Assembly: GCA_019232625.1 (NCBI GenBank)
Contig: JAFANP010000006.1
Location: 62,001-126,000, forward strand
Length of the DNA: 64,000 nt
Direction of reading: 5' to 3'
Origin: Alphaproteobacteria bacterium
Lineage (GTDB): Bacteria; Pseudomonadota; Alphaproteobacteria; Sphingomonadales; Sphingomonadaceae
Shown piece after piece: positions 17,054 to 25,201 of this stretch. How positions within the stretch are numbered: the first letter of the stretch is position 1; each line of letters opens with the position of its first letter. A model generated the notes under the pieces. That model was not told where the DNA came from and searched no databases. It saw only the letters and a program-made list of their open reading frames with translations. A program made the position numbers and the translations under genes.

Positions 17054-18786
17054 CGGCGCCCCAGCCTCGCCGCCCCGACGACGATCTGCCCGCCCTCCCA
17101 GGCGAGCGCCTGCAGCGGCTCGAAGCGCGATCCTCCGGCCGCCTCACCGGCTTGGGGGAGGCCGTCGCCGGATTCGCCATGGAGCCTCGCCAGCCGCGCA
17201 TAGGGCGCCAGCGCCTGCCGGGTGACCGGCGCGCCGCACTGGTGCGATGCGATCGCGTCGCCCAGCGCCTCGACGAGGGCCGCGTCGGCCGAGGGCGCGA
17301 TCCCGATCGAGAGACGCTCGCCGCTTCGCGCCCGGGCCACCCAGCAGGCGCCGTCCCCGGCGACCCACAAGGCGGGAAGGGCGCCGGCGTAGAGCCTCGC
17401 CAGCCGGACCAGCATCGCGAGGTCCGGCTCGGCCACGCCCTCCGGGTCGACGGGCTGGAAGGCATGGCGCCTGGCGAAGTCCTCGCCGGCGGCGCGCGCG
17501 AGGCAGTCCGCCAGCCGCTCGGCCTCGGCCGCCGTGCCGGCGAAGACCGGCGCCGCGACCGCCGCATCGAGCCCCGCCGCCTCGATGGCGACCAAGGCGG
17601 CGGCAAGCCCGAAGGTCCGGGCCTCGGCCGCGCCGCTGTCGAGCCCCCAATGGGTGAAGGTCGTCTCTTCCTCCTGCCCGCCGCGGCGCACGCGAAGGGC
17701 GCGGACGGCGAGCGGGTAGCCGGTGCCGGGTGCGTCCACCCACTCGAAGGGCCCCTGCGCCGGATCGAACCAGCCGGGGTGCACGGCGCCGCCCGGCGGA
17801 GGCGTCGCCTGGACCGTCGGGCGGCCGGGCGCGATGGGCCGGCCCGCGGCGAGAGTCGCGGCGACGTCGTGGCTCGAGACCGCGGCGTCGGGGCGGATCA
17901 GGCGGAACCGGTCCCGCGCCGGCCCGCCGGCGCCGGCATTCGGGCGCAGCCGCGCCCAGACGGCCTCGTAGGCGGCGAGCGCCGCGAGCGCCGAGCGCCC
18001 TGCCGCGGAGAAGGCCATGTCCGGCCCGCGGCAGAGGCGGGCGAGGCGGCGAGCGGCGTCGAGCGCGCCGGGGCCGCAGGGGGCGAGGATGCCGACGCCG
18101 CTCCGGACGATCCCCGCGACGCAGTCCCGTTCCTCCCAGCCCTCCAGCGGCAGAGGCGGATCGTCCCCCGCCTCGTCGTCGAGAAGCGCGATGAGGAGGG
18201 CCGAAGGATCGGCGCCCGCGCCCGGCATCCCTTCGAGGCCGGTCGTCCGCGCGCCGGGTCGACCCTCGGCGGACGGCCGGGCCGCCGCGCATCGGGCGAT
18301 CGCCGCCTGCTGCGCCGGCCCCAGGCCGTCCGCGGCGACGAGGAGATTGCCGAAACCCTTGTCGAGAAGCAGAAGGCTTGTCGCCGTGACCAGGTCCGGC
18401 GCGCCGGCGAGGCAGACGGGATCGTCGCGGATCGACGCCATGGCGCTCGGCCAGTCGCGGCTATGCTCCCGGAGGAAGCGCGCGGTCTCTGGATGGCCGC
18501 CGCCGCTCGCCTCGTCGAGCGACCCGAGGGTCAGCAGGTCGTTCTCCCGCAATTGGTCGACGATCCGGTCGAAGAGGGGGGAGACGGCCTCGGGAAGCGC
18601 GTCCCGCACCTCGGCGATCGCCGCCCGGCCGTCGAGGGCCGCCAGGAGACGGCCCACCAGCGTCGCCAGGTTCCCGCCCTTCAGGAAGAATCCGCGCTCT
18701 CCCGACCCGACATAGACGCCCGAAGCGTAGGGCGTCAGCAGCACGCTCTCCTTGAGGGCGGGGTGGAGCTCGGCCTCCGCCTTCAT
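17050..18786 (-). CDS. Leader-binding partner protein of the cyclodehydratase (TbtF-like)
   Basis: A 578-residue protein without E1-type ATP or catalytic motifs. Its first 80 residues (LHPALKESVLLTPYASGVYV, then a winged-helix-like region with LLAALDGRAAIAEVRDAL) resemble the RiPP recognition element at the start of ocin-ThiF/F-proteins, which bind the leader and present the precursor to YcaO. The remainder is Ala/Gly-rich, with an adenylate-forming or thiazole-maturation-like character that could not be assigned closely. ATGA overlaps join it to the SpaB_C gene before it and the YcaO gene after it. Function is assigned chiefly from the N-terminus and its place in the operon. Confidence 0.72.
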   Translation of the reverse strand: MKAEAELHPALKESVLLTPYASGVYVGSGERGFFLKGGNLATLVGRLLAALDGRAAIAEVRDALPEAVSPLFDRIVDQLRENDLLTLGSLDEASGGGHPETARFLREHSRDWPSAMASIRDDPVCLAGAPDLVTATSLLLLDKGFGNLLVAADGLGPAQQAAIARCAAARPSAEGRPGARTTGLEGMPGAGADPSALLIALLDDEAGDDPPLPLEGWEERDCVAGIVRSGVGILAPCGPGALDAARRLARLCRGPDMAFSAAGRSALAALAAYEAVWARLRPNAGAGGPARDRFRLIRPDAAVSSHDVAATLAAGRPIAPGRPTVQATPPPGGAVHPGWFDPAQGPFEWVDAPGTGYPLAVRALRVRRGGQEEETTFTHWGLDSGAAEARTFGLAAALVAIEAAGLDAAVAAPVFAGTAAEAERLADCLARAAGEDFARRHAFQPVDPEGVAEPDLAMLVRLARLYAGALPALWVAGDGACWVARARSGERLSIGIAPSADAALVEALGDAIASHQCGAPVTRQALAPYARLARLHGESGDGLPQAGEAAGGSRFEPLQALAWEGGQIVVGAARLGRR

Positions 18787-19841
18787 ATGAGGGCGCCGGC
18801 CTTCTTCGCCCTTTCAAGGACATGGGGGAAATCCGCTTCGAGCGTGGTCGTCACCAGGTAGCAGGCGAAGATCCGCTTGGACGGCGAAAAGCCGATGCAA
18901 GGCATCATCTCGTAGATGAAGTTCATCAGCACCCGGTAGGGAAAGTGGATCGGGCTCCTGAGCAGATCCAGCACCCGTTGCGGCGATAGCTCCGGCAGCT
19001 TGCTGCTGAACTCGCGTGCCGCGTCGATGTTGGTGCCCTGGTCGGCCCGCAATTCCGGGCTGCGGCGGGTGAGATCGACGAGGGCGTCGTAGGCGCGCTG
19101 CGCCTTGGCGACCCAGAGCCGGCTGTCCTCGCTCAGCCGCGGATCCTCCGAGCAGAGGCCCTCCGCCTCGATCATCCGGCGAAGGGCGGGGCGGAGCCGC
19201 TCGGCCATGGCCGGGAAGCGCGCCTGCGCGTCGCCCGACGCGGCGACGCTGGCGATCGCCTGCCCGCGCGGCGAAAGCGGCCAGAAGTTCAGGTCCTCGG
19301 CCCATCGGACCTGCTCCAGGCAGACGAGCCGGCGGGCGTAATCGAGCATCGCCGCCGGCGGCGAGGAGAGCCTCAATGCGACCGAGTCGAACACATCGTG
19401 GAGCGTCGCGGACTTGAACGCGTCGCGGTGCGGCACGAGTTCGAGCTTGCCAAGCGGCGCCTTAAACCTAAAGGCCCCGCGCTCGACCGTCCGGTCGGGA
19501 TGGATATGCTCGTCATAATCCTCAAGCCCCTCCACCTCGGCGAGCAAGGCGGCCCGGCGCCGATGCCCGGGTTCGTCGATCGGCTCCGAAGTCGGCTGGG
19601 CCTGGAGCCATGCGCCCACATCCGCCTCGAGCGCCTCCCAGCGCGCGCCGGCGGCGACCGGGGCGTCGTCTTCCATCGCGACGAGGACGTGCGGGCCGCC
19701 GCTCCAATGGGGGCGCACCGCGGCGGCGAAGGGGCCGTGGCGGCGGCGCAGCGCCTCGATCGCCGGCCGGACCGCCTCGGTGAGCAGGCGGCCATGATCG
19801 CCGCCATGATGGTTGATCCTGAGCCCGTAGAGGAGCGTCAT
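18783..19841 (-). CDS. Thiopeptide-type SpaB_C-like protein, first copy
   Basis: A 352-residue protein starting MTLLYGLRINHHGGDHG. ATG 19841 overlaps the dehydratase stop as ATGA; the frame is open further upstream but that extension lies inside the dehydratase gene. RPHWSGGPHVLVAME (about 45-60) matches the GPH-x-R/V-x strand of the LanB elimination-domain fold, and the C-terminal part is helical, with FPYRVLMNFIYEMMPCIGFS. Relatives act as glutamate-elimination proteins (TbtC) or pyridine synthases (TbtD, TclM). Its position right behind the dehydratase and its divergence from the second copy fit a split LanB, but which copy makes the pyridine is open. Confidence 0.75.
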   Translation of the reverse strand: MTLLYGLRINHHGGDHGRLLTEAVRPAIEALRRRHGPFAAAVRPHWSGGPHVLVAMEDDAPVAAGARWEALEADVGAWLQAQPTSEPIDEPGHRRRAALLAEVEGLEDYDEHIHPDRTVERGAFRFKAPLGKLELVPHRDAFKSATLHDVFDSVALRLSSPPAAMLDYARRLVCLEQVRWAEDLNFWPLSPRGQAIASVAASGDAQARFPAMAERLRPALRRMIEAEGLCSEDPRLSEDSRLWVAKAQRAYDALVDLTRRSPELRADQGTNIDAAREFSSKLPELSPQRVLDLLRSPIHFPYRVLMNFIYEMMPCIGFSPSKRIFACYLVTTTLEADFPHVLERAKKAGALI

Positions 19842-22501
19842 GTCCGCGGATCCAGCGTCAGCTCGATGCCCAGCTCGGCCGTCACTCTGTCGCGTCCGAG
19901 GCGGGCGCCGGCTTCCTCCGGGGCGGGGAGCGCCTCGACGAACTGGACCGGAACATCGCTCGAGCCGAGGCTGCGCTGGAGGATCCGCATGGCCATGGGG
20001 CAATGGCGGTCGAGCGGCATCGGCTTGGTCAAACGCTGCGTCTTGCGCATCCGGGTCCGATCGGTCGCTTCGTCGGGCTCAGGCGCGCCATGGTCCTTCC
20101 TCTGGAAAAAACTGTGCCGCGGCAAGCCTATCCGATCGGCCCAGTCGTTGAACTGCCGGAAAAAGGCGTAGCCGTCGAGCTCCGCCGCGGGCAGGCGCTC
20201 GGCCGGGACGATCATCGTCCGGCGGGTGACGACGAGCTTGCCGACGCTGACCCGCGGCACGATCCGGATGCCGTCCTCGTCCGCCACGGCCCGGCTCGCC
20301 AGCCAGGTCCAGAAGTCGCCATGGCTGTAGGTCTCGAAGGCGAGGGAAAGGAAGGCGCGATGGACCTCCGGCAGCAGCGCCGGCGTGAGCAGGTCCAGAT
20401 AGAAGGCGGCGATCGGCCCGTCCGGCCCGTGCAGCGCGAGCCCCTCCCCGTTCTCCGCGCGCCGGAGCGACAAGCGGTCCAGCGGCAGGTCGCCGCGCGC
20501 GCCCGGCGCCTGGGTCCCGTCGAAGGGCGCGATGGCGATCATGTGGGGTGCGAGGCGAGGGTGGCGGCTGCCGTTGAAGCCGAAGGAGGCGCCCAGCTCC
20601 GCCCACGCCCGCCCGCCCGCCAGCTCGGAGAGATAGTCTCGTACCGCGGCGAGATAATCGGGGCGGTCTGGAAGGAAGCGCGTGATCAGGCAGCCGGCGC
20701 CGGCGAACAGGCGGTTGAGGACGAGCGTCCCGGACTCGCCGGGGCCGGCGGACTGGACGAAGAACATCTGCGATATCGGCCGATCGCGGAGGGCCGCTGG
20801 AATGGCGTCGCAAATCTCCCGCAGCGCGTCGATGTCGCACTGGACGGCGGCGCCGTCTCCCCGACCGGCGAGCAGGCGGCCCAACCGCTCACCGAGGTCC
20901 CGCATGAGGGCGTGGTCGCGATGGCGCGGGGCTTCCGCCGGCCCGTCGGTGCGCGCCGAGCGGACGAAGTCGTCGAGAAAGCCGGCGACGTCGCGGCATA
21001 TCCCATCGGGGCCGAAGCGCCGGTCGAAGGCGGCGGCGAGCGCCTGCCGGTCGCGCGAGAAGCCGCTGCTATATTCCAGGAGCGGAACCAGCCGGAGGAG
21101 GAGCGTGAATTCCACCTCGAAATCGGCAAGCAGACCGAGCGGCAGCTCGAAATTCCCCGGCTCCTGGGTACAATCCTCGAACAGCAGCGGGCGGAAGCGC
21201 TCGACGGGGAGGTCGATTTCGGCGGCGAGGAGAAAGCCGGAAAAGAGCCGCTCGACGACATGGACCGGCTGTCCGTCGCGGGCGGCGGCGTCCAGCGCGT
21301 CGAGCGCCTCTACGAGCGGTCCCCCCAGGGCCGCCTTCAGGCAGCCGGCGGCGGCTCTCACCCAGGCGGTCGGGTCCTCCCGCTCGGGCACGGCGCAGAT
21401 GAGGATGCCCTGCTCCCAGGCCGAGCGCAGCAGCCGGTCGACCCTCGATCCCTCCCCGTCCTCCAGAATGGCGCCGAGCTCCTGCCTCACCTCGGCGAGG
21501 CTGCGGGGGCCCGACGCGGCGAACAGTCGCTCGAGCAACAGGATGAAGGGCGCCTTGCTGGCCATCAGCGACGGACGGTTGCCCTGGGCGCGCGCCTCGG
21601 GGAGGTCGTCGACCTCGATCCTCGACCAGGCATGGCCGTCGTCGCGGGCGCGAAGGCTGGTGGTCAGGCGGACGGGGGCCTGCTCGTCCACCAGATCGAA
21701 CCGGTGCATGAGCTTGCGGACGACATGCTCGATCGCCGCCGCGCGCAAGGCGACGCGGCAGTCGGGACGGTCCGGCAGCGTAGGCACCGAGCCCGTCGCC
21801 TCGTCGCCAGCCCACCGGCCGATCGCGACCGATCCGAAGCGGGCGAGCGGGCTGGTCTTGCGCGCCGCCCGCGCCACGTAGCGCGCCAGGCTGGTGCAGA
21901 TCAGCTTCACCGTCTTTGCAGTGAGCGGCCTGCCGGACCGGAGCGCGTGAAGCTGGGAATGAAGGGCGGGATTGGTGACCTCGATCGAGCGGGCGAAGCC
22001 GGGATGGGCGAACCAGCGCAGGGCGTGATCCTGGCCCTGGTCAAGCTCGGCGGCATAAGCGGCGCGGAGCGCGTCCTCGAGCCGTTCATGGGCGGCAAAG
22101 CCGTCGGCGAGTGCCCGCATCGCCTCCTGCTGCGACGGCGAGAGATGGGGAAGCACCTCCTCATAAGCGGCGGTCGCGGGGCGGCGCAGGTTGAAGAGGT
22201 CGCGCTTGAGGCGGAGCGCGGCACGCCCGATCTTCCGGTCGACCTCGTAGAGGCGGGGCAGCGCCTCTTCGAGAAATTGCGACACCGAGGCGGAGGCGGC
22301 GCGCAGGGAAGCGGCGCTTTCCCCGATCTCGTCGAGCCGCGCCGAGCTCGCCTCCGACGGGAAGTCGGCGGCCTGGGCGGGAAGCCCGCTCAGCCTCAGG
22401 ACGGGAAAGGGGAAGGGCCTCAGCCGGGCCAGGGCCCGCGGCGCAGGCGCGTCGGCGGCAACGACTGCCGGCTGGGTGCGGCCTTCTCGCCGTCCGGGCA
22501 T
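19838..22501 (-). CDS. LanB-type dehydratase, glutamylation domain (TbtB-like)
   Basis: An 887-residue lantibiotic dehydratase N-domain protein. These enzymes use glutamyl-tRNA to activate Ser/Thr side chains of the precursor. Typical family stretches include RYVARAARKTSPLARFGSVA (about 212-231), FNGSRHPRLAPHMIAIAPFD (central) and the C-terminal MAMRILQRSLGSSDVPVQF. It lacks the fused SpaB_C domain of full-length LanB, and a separate SpaB_C-like gene follows with an ATGA overlap, as in thiopeptide clusters where the dehydratase is split. It is the first enzyme gene after the precursor, separated from it by a strong hairpin. Confidence 0.9.
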   Translation of the reverse strand: MPGRREGRTQPAVVAADAPAPRALARLRPFPFPVLRLSGLPAQAADFPSEASSARLDEIGESAASLRAASASVSQFLEEALPRLYEVDRKIGRAALRLKRDLFNLRRPATAAYEEVLPHLSPSQQEAMRALADGFAAHERLEDALRAAYAAELDQGQDHALRWFAHPGFARSIEVTNPALHSQLHALRSGRPLTAKTVKLICTSLARYVARAARKTSPLARFGSVAIGRWAGDEATGSVPTLPDRPDCRVALRAAAIEHVVRKLMHRFDLVDEQAPVRLTTSLRARDDGHAWSRIEVDDLPEARAQGNRPSLMASKAPFILLLERLFAASGPRSLAEVRQELGAILEDGEGSRVDRLLRSAWEQGILICAVPEREDPTAWVRAAAGCLKAALGGPLVEALDALDAAARDGQPVHVVERLFSGFLLAAEIDLPVERFRPLLFEDCTQEPGNFELPLGLLADFEVEFTLLLRLVPLLEYSSGFSRDRQALAAAFDRRFGPDGICRDVAGFLDDFVRSARTDGPAEAPRHRDHALMRDLGERLGRLLAGRGDGAAVQCDIDALREICDAIPAALRDRPISQMFFVQSAGPGESGTLVLNRLFAGAGCLITRFLPDRPDYLAAVRDYLSELAGGRAWAELGASFGFNGSRHPRLAPHMIAIAPFDGTQAPGARGDLPLDRLSLRRAENGEGLALHGPDGPIAAFYLDLLTPALLPEVHRAFLSLAFETYSHGDFWTWLASRAVADEDGIRIVPRVSVGKLVVTRRTMIVPAERLPAAELDGYAFFRQFNDWADRIGLPRHSFFQRKDHGAPEPDEATDRTRMRKTQRLTKPMPLDRHCPMAMRILQRSLGSSDVPVQFVEALPAPEEAGARLGRDRVTAELGIELTLDPRT

Positions 22502-22591
22502 TGGCGTCGCTTCTCCGCAACGTGGATCACAAGTAAGGATGAAAACCCGGCGCCTCGGTCGCGGGCCTCTTCCCCCGCGCTCCGTGCGAGA

Positions 22592-22624
22592 GGGGGCGGC
22601 TCGCGCGCCTCGCGAGCCGCCCCC
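22592..22624 (-). terminator. Hairpin (attenuator) between precursor and enzyme genes
   Basis: A perfect 14-bp GC-rich stem (22592-22605 with 22611-22624, 5-base loop) lies 74 bases after the precursor stop and 91 bases before the dehydratase start. There is no T-run, so it is more likely a pausing/attenuation or RNA-stabilising structure than a full terminator. Such a site would allow much more precursor than enzyme mRNA. Confidence 0.7.
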
Positions 22625-22697
22625 GATCTCTTCACCAGACCTTATTCAGGAGATGGCGCCGCCGGCTGTTGCCGCCAGGCCAAGTCCAGGACCAAGT

Positions 22698-22892
22698 TCA
22701 GGCGAGCCGGCGCGGCGCGTCGCCCGGCTCCGGCGGAGTGTAGCTGCAGCTGCAGGAATAGATGATCGAAGGCGAAGCGCCGGTCTCCGGCACCGCCATC
22801 GTATCGGCGGCCTCCAGGATCTCGACGTCGAACAAATCGATGCTACCAAGGTCAATGTCCGACAAATCCACGGCGGAACCACGCTGCTTCAT
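22698..22892 (-). CDS. Thiopeptide/pyritide-like precursor peptide
   Basis: A 64-residue peptide with GGGGAGA 6 bases before ATG 22892. The leader (residues 1-39) is acidic and Leu/Ile-rich (DLSDIDLGSIDLFDVEILEA) and ends MAVPETGA, closely resembling the lactazole leader end VALPENGA. The core would begin at Ser40: S-P-S-I-I-Y-S-C-S-C-S-Y-T, then a Pro-rich tail with RRLA at the end. The SCSC unit also occurs in lactazole. Cys47 and Cys49 are the azole candidates, Ser40/Ser42 the first and Ser46/Ser48 the second dehydroalanine candidates for a central pyridine (inference). The encoded dehydratase, elimination, cyclodehydratase and dehydrogenase set matches exactly what such a core requires. 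Confidence 0.88.
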   Translation of the reverse strand: MKQRGSAVDLSDIDLGSIDLFDVEILEAADTMAVPETGASPSIIYSCSCSYTPPEPGDAPRRLA

Positions 22893-22916
22893 TTCGATTC
22901 TCCCCTCGCTGATGAG

Positions 22917-22948
22917 ATCAAACGACTACTTGTCCAGGAGCGTTTGAT
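22917..22948. promoter_or_regulatory. Inverted repeat in the precursor 5' leader
   Basis: ATCAAACG (22917-22924) and CGTTTGAT (22941-22948) form a perfect 8-bp inverted repeat with a 16-base spacer, lying between the predicted promoter and the precursor RBS. It could be an operator for a dimeric regulator such as the LuxR-type protein encoded upstream, or an RNA hairpin. Confidence 0.5.
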
Positions 22949-22975
22949 GCGCGCCGGGATTCTTCAGGAAATCTC

Positions 22976-23004
22976 ATACGAGCATTCGCCTTCTAACCTG
23001 TCAA
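22976..23004 (-). promoter_or_regulatory. Predicted promoter of the thiopeptide-NRPS operon
   Basis: On the minus strand a consensus -35 TTGACA (23004-22999) is followed after 17 bases by TCGTAT (22981-22976) as a weak -10. Transcription would start about 75 bases before the precursor ATG. The 345-bp gap from 22893 to 23237 holds this, the inverted repeat above and no gene. Confidence 0.5.
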
Positions 23005-23237
23005 GGCGCCGAACATAGAATTGACGTCCGAAATGAACTGAATTCCTCCCCAGCGATTCAACGACTTCCACGGAAAGGCGGCTGCAAGGCGGAAGTACAG
23101 GGCTTAGCGCCGACTTGTCAGCCGGCGGCGGGACGGACTTCCTCTTCTTGCGGCCAAGCGGAAGAGCGGACGCTCTCCCGGGCGCCGGATCATCCGATCG
23201 GCACCCTCCGCGCCGTCGGGCCGAACCGTCGCCGAAG

Positions 23238-25067
23238 TCACCGCACCGGGACCGACCGCGCCACCCCTGCGGACAAGGCGATCTGGAGCAGCTCCGTCAG
23301 GCTGCGCGCATCCAGGCGGTTCATGACTTGCGCGCGATGAAGCTCGACCGTGCGCGGGCTGATGCCGAGCTTCTGCCCGATCGACTTGTTGGTTCCGCCT
23401 TCCACCAGGCCGACGAGCACCTCCCGCTCCCGCGGCGTCAGCCTGCCGATACGTGCCCCGGCATGGTCGTCGCGCGACGTCGGCCGGACGGTGCCGAGAC
23501 ATTCCGCCAGTGCTCCGGCAAGCGTGCGGCGAAGGGACGCGTCGTTGGCCAGGACCACATAGTTGACGGCGCCCGCCTTCATCGCGCTGACCGCTGCGTC
23601 GACATCCCCTCCCGGTGCGTCGAGCGCGATGGCCGGTAGCGGGATCGACCGCGCCTTGAGCTCGCGCGGGATCGAGAGTCCCTCGTCCCTCGCGTTGCGG
23701 AGGTCGACGAGCACGCAGCCGGGTGCCAGCACCGGGGCCACGTCGAGAAAGGCGGCGCTGCTGGGGAAGGTTCGCGTGCGATGACCGGCAGCCCTGACGA
23801 GCCCGGCCAGCCGGCGCGCCTCGGCGGCGCGGGTGCTGACGACATAGGCCTGGCCGACGTCGTGGCACGTCAGGTCCTCGGTGATCCCGCCGATACGGGC
23901 CACCACGCCATTCTCGTCCGGTATCGGGAAGCTCGTGTCGCGAAGCGACCGGATGGTGCCGTCGCCAGGCCGGACGATGCGATATTCGAACTGCGCGACC
24001 TCTCCCGCCTTCACGCCGGCGAGGGCGTGCTCGACCTGGCGGCGGTCGTCGGGATGGACATCCTCCATCCACGCCGCGAGGGTAATGGGCGCGTGCGGGC
24101 AGGGCACGCCCCAGATCCTTTCGTAGGCGGCGCTTCGGTAGACGATCGTATCGTCGCTCGGATCGCCGATCCAGATCAGGTTCTGGCTATGGTCGGCGAA
24201 GCTGCGGAACTGCGCTTCCCGGGCCCTGACGTCGGCCTCGGCGCGCCGCGCGGCCGTGACGTCGATGGCGGCCCCGATGAAGCCCGTGGCGCGCCCGTCG
24301 GAGAAGCTCGTCCGCCCCGAGCTCGCGATGTGGCGCGTCACTCCGTCGTCGCGGCCGATGACCCGGTACTCGATGGCGTAGTGGCCGTCGCCGGCGGGAT
24401 CGACGCAGTCGGCGATCGCGGCGCGGACCCGCGTCAGGTCGTCCGGGTGAATGCCCGCCTCGAAGACCTCGCCGGTCACGTCGGCGCCCGGGGGAAGGCC
24501 CCACATCGCGCGCACGCGTTCGTCCCACTCGAACCCGTTCGTGACCGGATCCCACGAATAGATGCCGAGGCCGACCAGCTCGGTCGCCGCGCGCAGCCGT
24601 GCCTCGCTGTTCCTCAACGCCTCTTCCATGGCGTGGCGCTCGGTGGTGTCGCGCGACACGCCGACGACCAGCTCGACGGAGCCGTCGGCCGCGCGGACCG
24701 GCCCCCACAAGAACGCGAAATAGGCATCCCGCCCGGCGCGGCTGCGGAAAAAGACCTCGTCCTCCACCGTGACTCCGTCCTTCAGGACTCGGTCGAGGTG
24801 GCCGTTGAGCCGCTCCGCCAGGTCCTGGGGATAATCGAGGTCGGCGAAGGTCTTGCCGAGCATCTCGTCGGCCGACAGCCCGAACAGGGCGAGCATCGCC
24901 GGGTTGGCATAGGCGAAGCGTCGCTGCGGGTCGAAGGCGTAGACGAAATCCGGGATCGACGAGAGGGTGGCGTCGAGGAGACGGGCCTGGCTGGCGAGCG
25001 CAGCGATCTCCGCTTTCGCCCCTGGCTGCTCCGGCCCAGGACCGGCGGGTCGATTGGCCGACACCAT
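23238..25067 (-). CDS. PAS-PAS-PAS-pseudoreceiver-LuxR regulator
   Basis: About 609 residues. ATG 25067 is preferred over an in-frame ATG at 25115 because AGGAGG stands 7 bases before it. Three PAS/PAC repeats (roughly 30-145, 150-275, 280-400, each ending in a VG-x-S/DVT-type strand) are followed by a FixJ-like receiver (about 405-520) and a LuxR helix-turn-helix ([20 protein letters not shown], then [16 protein letters not shown]). The receiver keeps the acceptor-like Asp in CVLVDLRN, but the usual K-P of FixJ (EKPF) is replaced near YVVLAND, so it may not be phosphorylated normally. It has no kinase domain. It ends 345 bp upstream of the precursor gene on the same strand and may control the cluster; this is inferred from position. 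Confidence 0.85.
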   Translation of the reverse strand: MVSANRPAGPGPEQPGAKAEIAALASQARLLDATLSSIPDFVYAFDPQRRFAYANPAMLALFGLSADEMLGKTFADLDYPQDLAERLNGHLDRVLKDGVTVEDEVFFRSRAGRDAYFAFLWGPVRAADGSVELVVGVSRDTTERHAMEEALRNSEARLRAATELVGLGIYSWDPVTNGFEWDERVRAMWGLPPGADVTGEVFEAGIHPDDLTRVRAAIADCVDPAGDGHYAIEYRVIGRDDGVTRHIASSGRTSFSDGRATGFIGAAIDVTAARRAEADVRAREAQFRSFADHSQNLIWIGDPSDDTIVYRSAAYERIWGVPCPHAPITLAAWMEDVHPDDRRQVEHALAGVKAGEVAQFEYRIVRPGDGTIRSLRDTSFPIPDENGVVARIGGITEDLTCHDVGQAYVVSTRAAEARRLAGLVRAAGHRTRTFPSSAAFLDVAPVLAPGCVLVDLRNARDEGLSIPRELKARSIPLPAIALDAPGGDVDAAVSAMKAGAVNYVVLANDASLRRTLAGALAECLGTVRPTSRDDHAGARIGRLTPREREVLVGLVEGGTNKSIGQKLGISPRTVELHRAQVMNRLDARSLTELLQIALSAGVARSVPVR

Positions 25068-25201
25068 GCCCGACCTCCTCGCGCGAGTTGCCGGCACAGC
25101 GGCAATCCCCGGCACCCTCGGAAGGTTCCCTAGGAATCAACCGGATACGCGGCGGCGGCCGGCGCGCGGATAGCGCCTGGGGCACACCGAAGGAGATTCG
25201 C

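Noticed and set aside
14429-17203. A long plus-strand frame opposite the SagB and YcaO genes
   Set aside because: Arg/Gly/Ala-rich with no motif; it is the image of the minus-strand genes, which carry clear YcaO and dehydrogenase motifs.
20003-22765. A long plus-strand frame opposite the LanB dehydratase
   Set aside because: No recognisable domain; the dehydratase family features lie on the minus strand.
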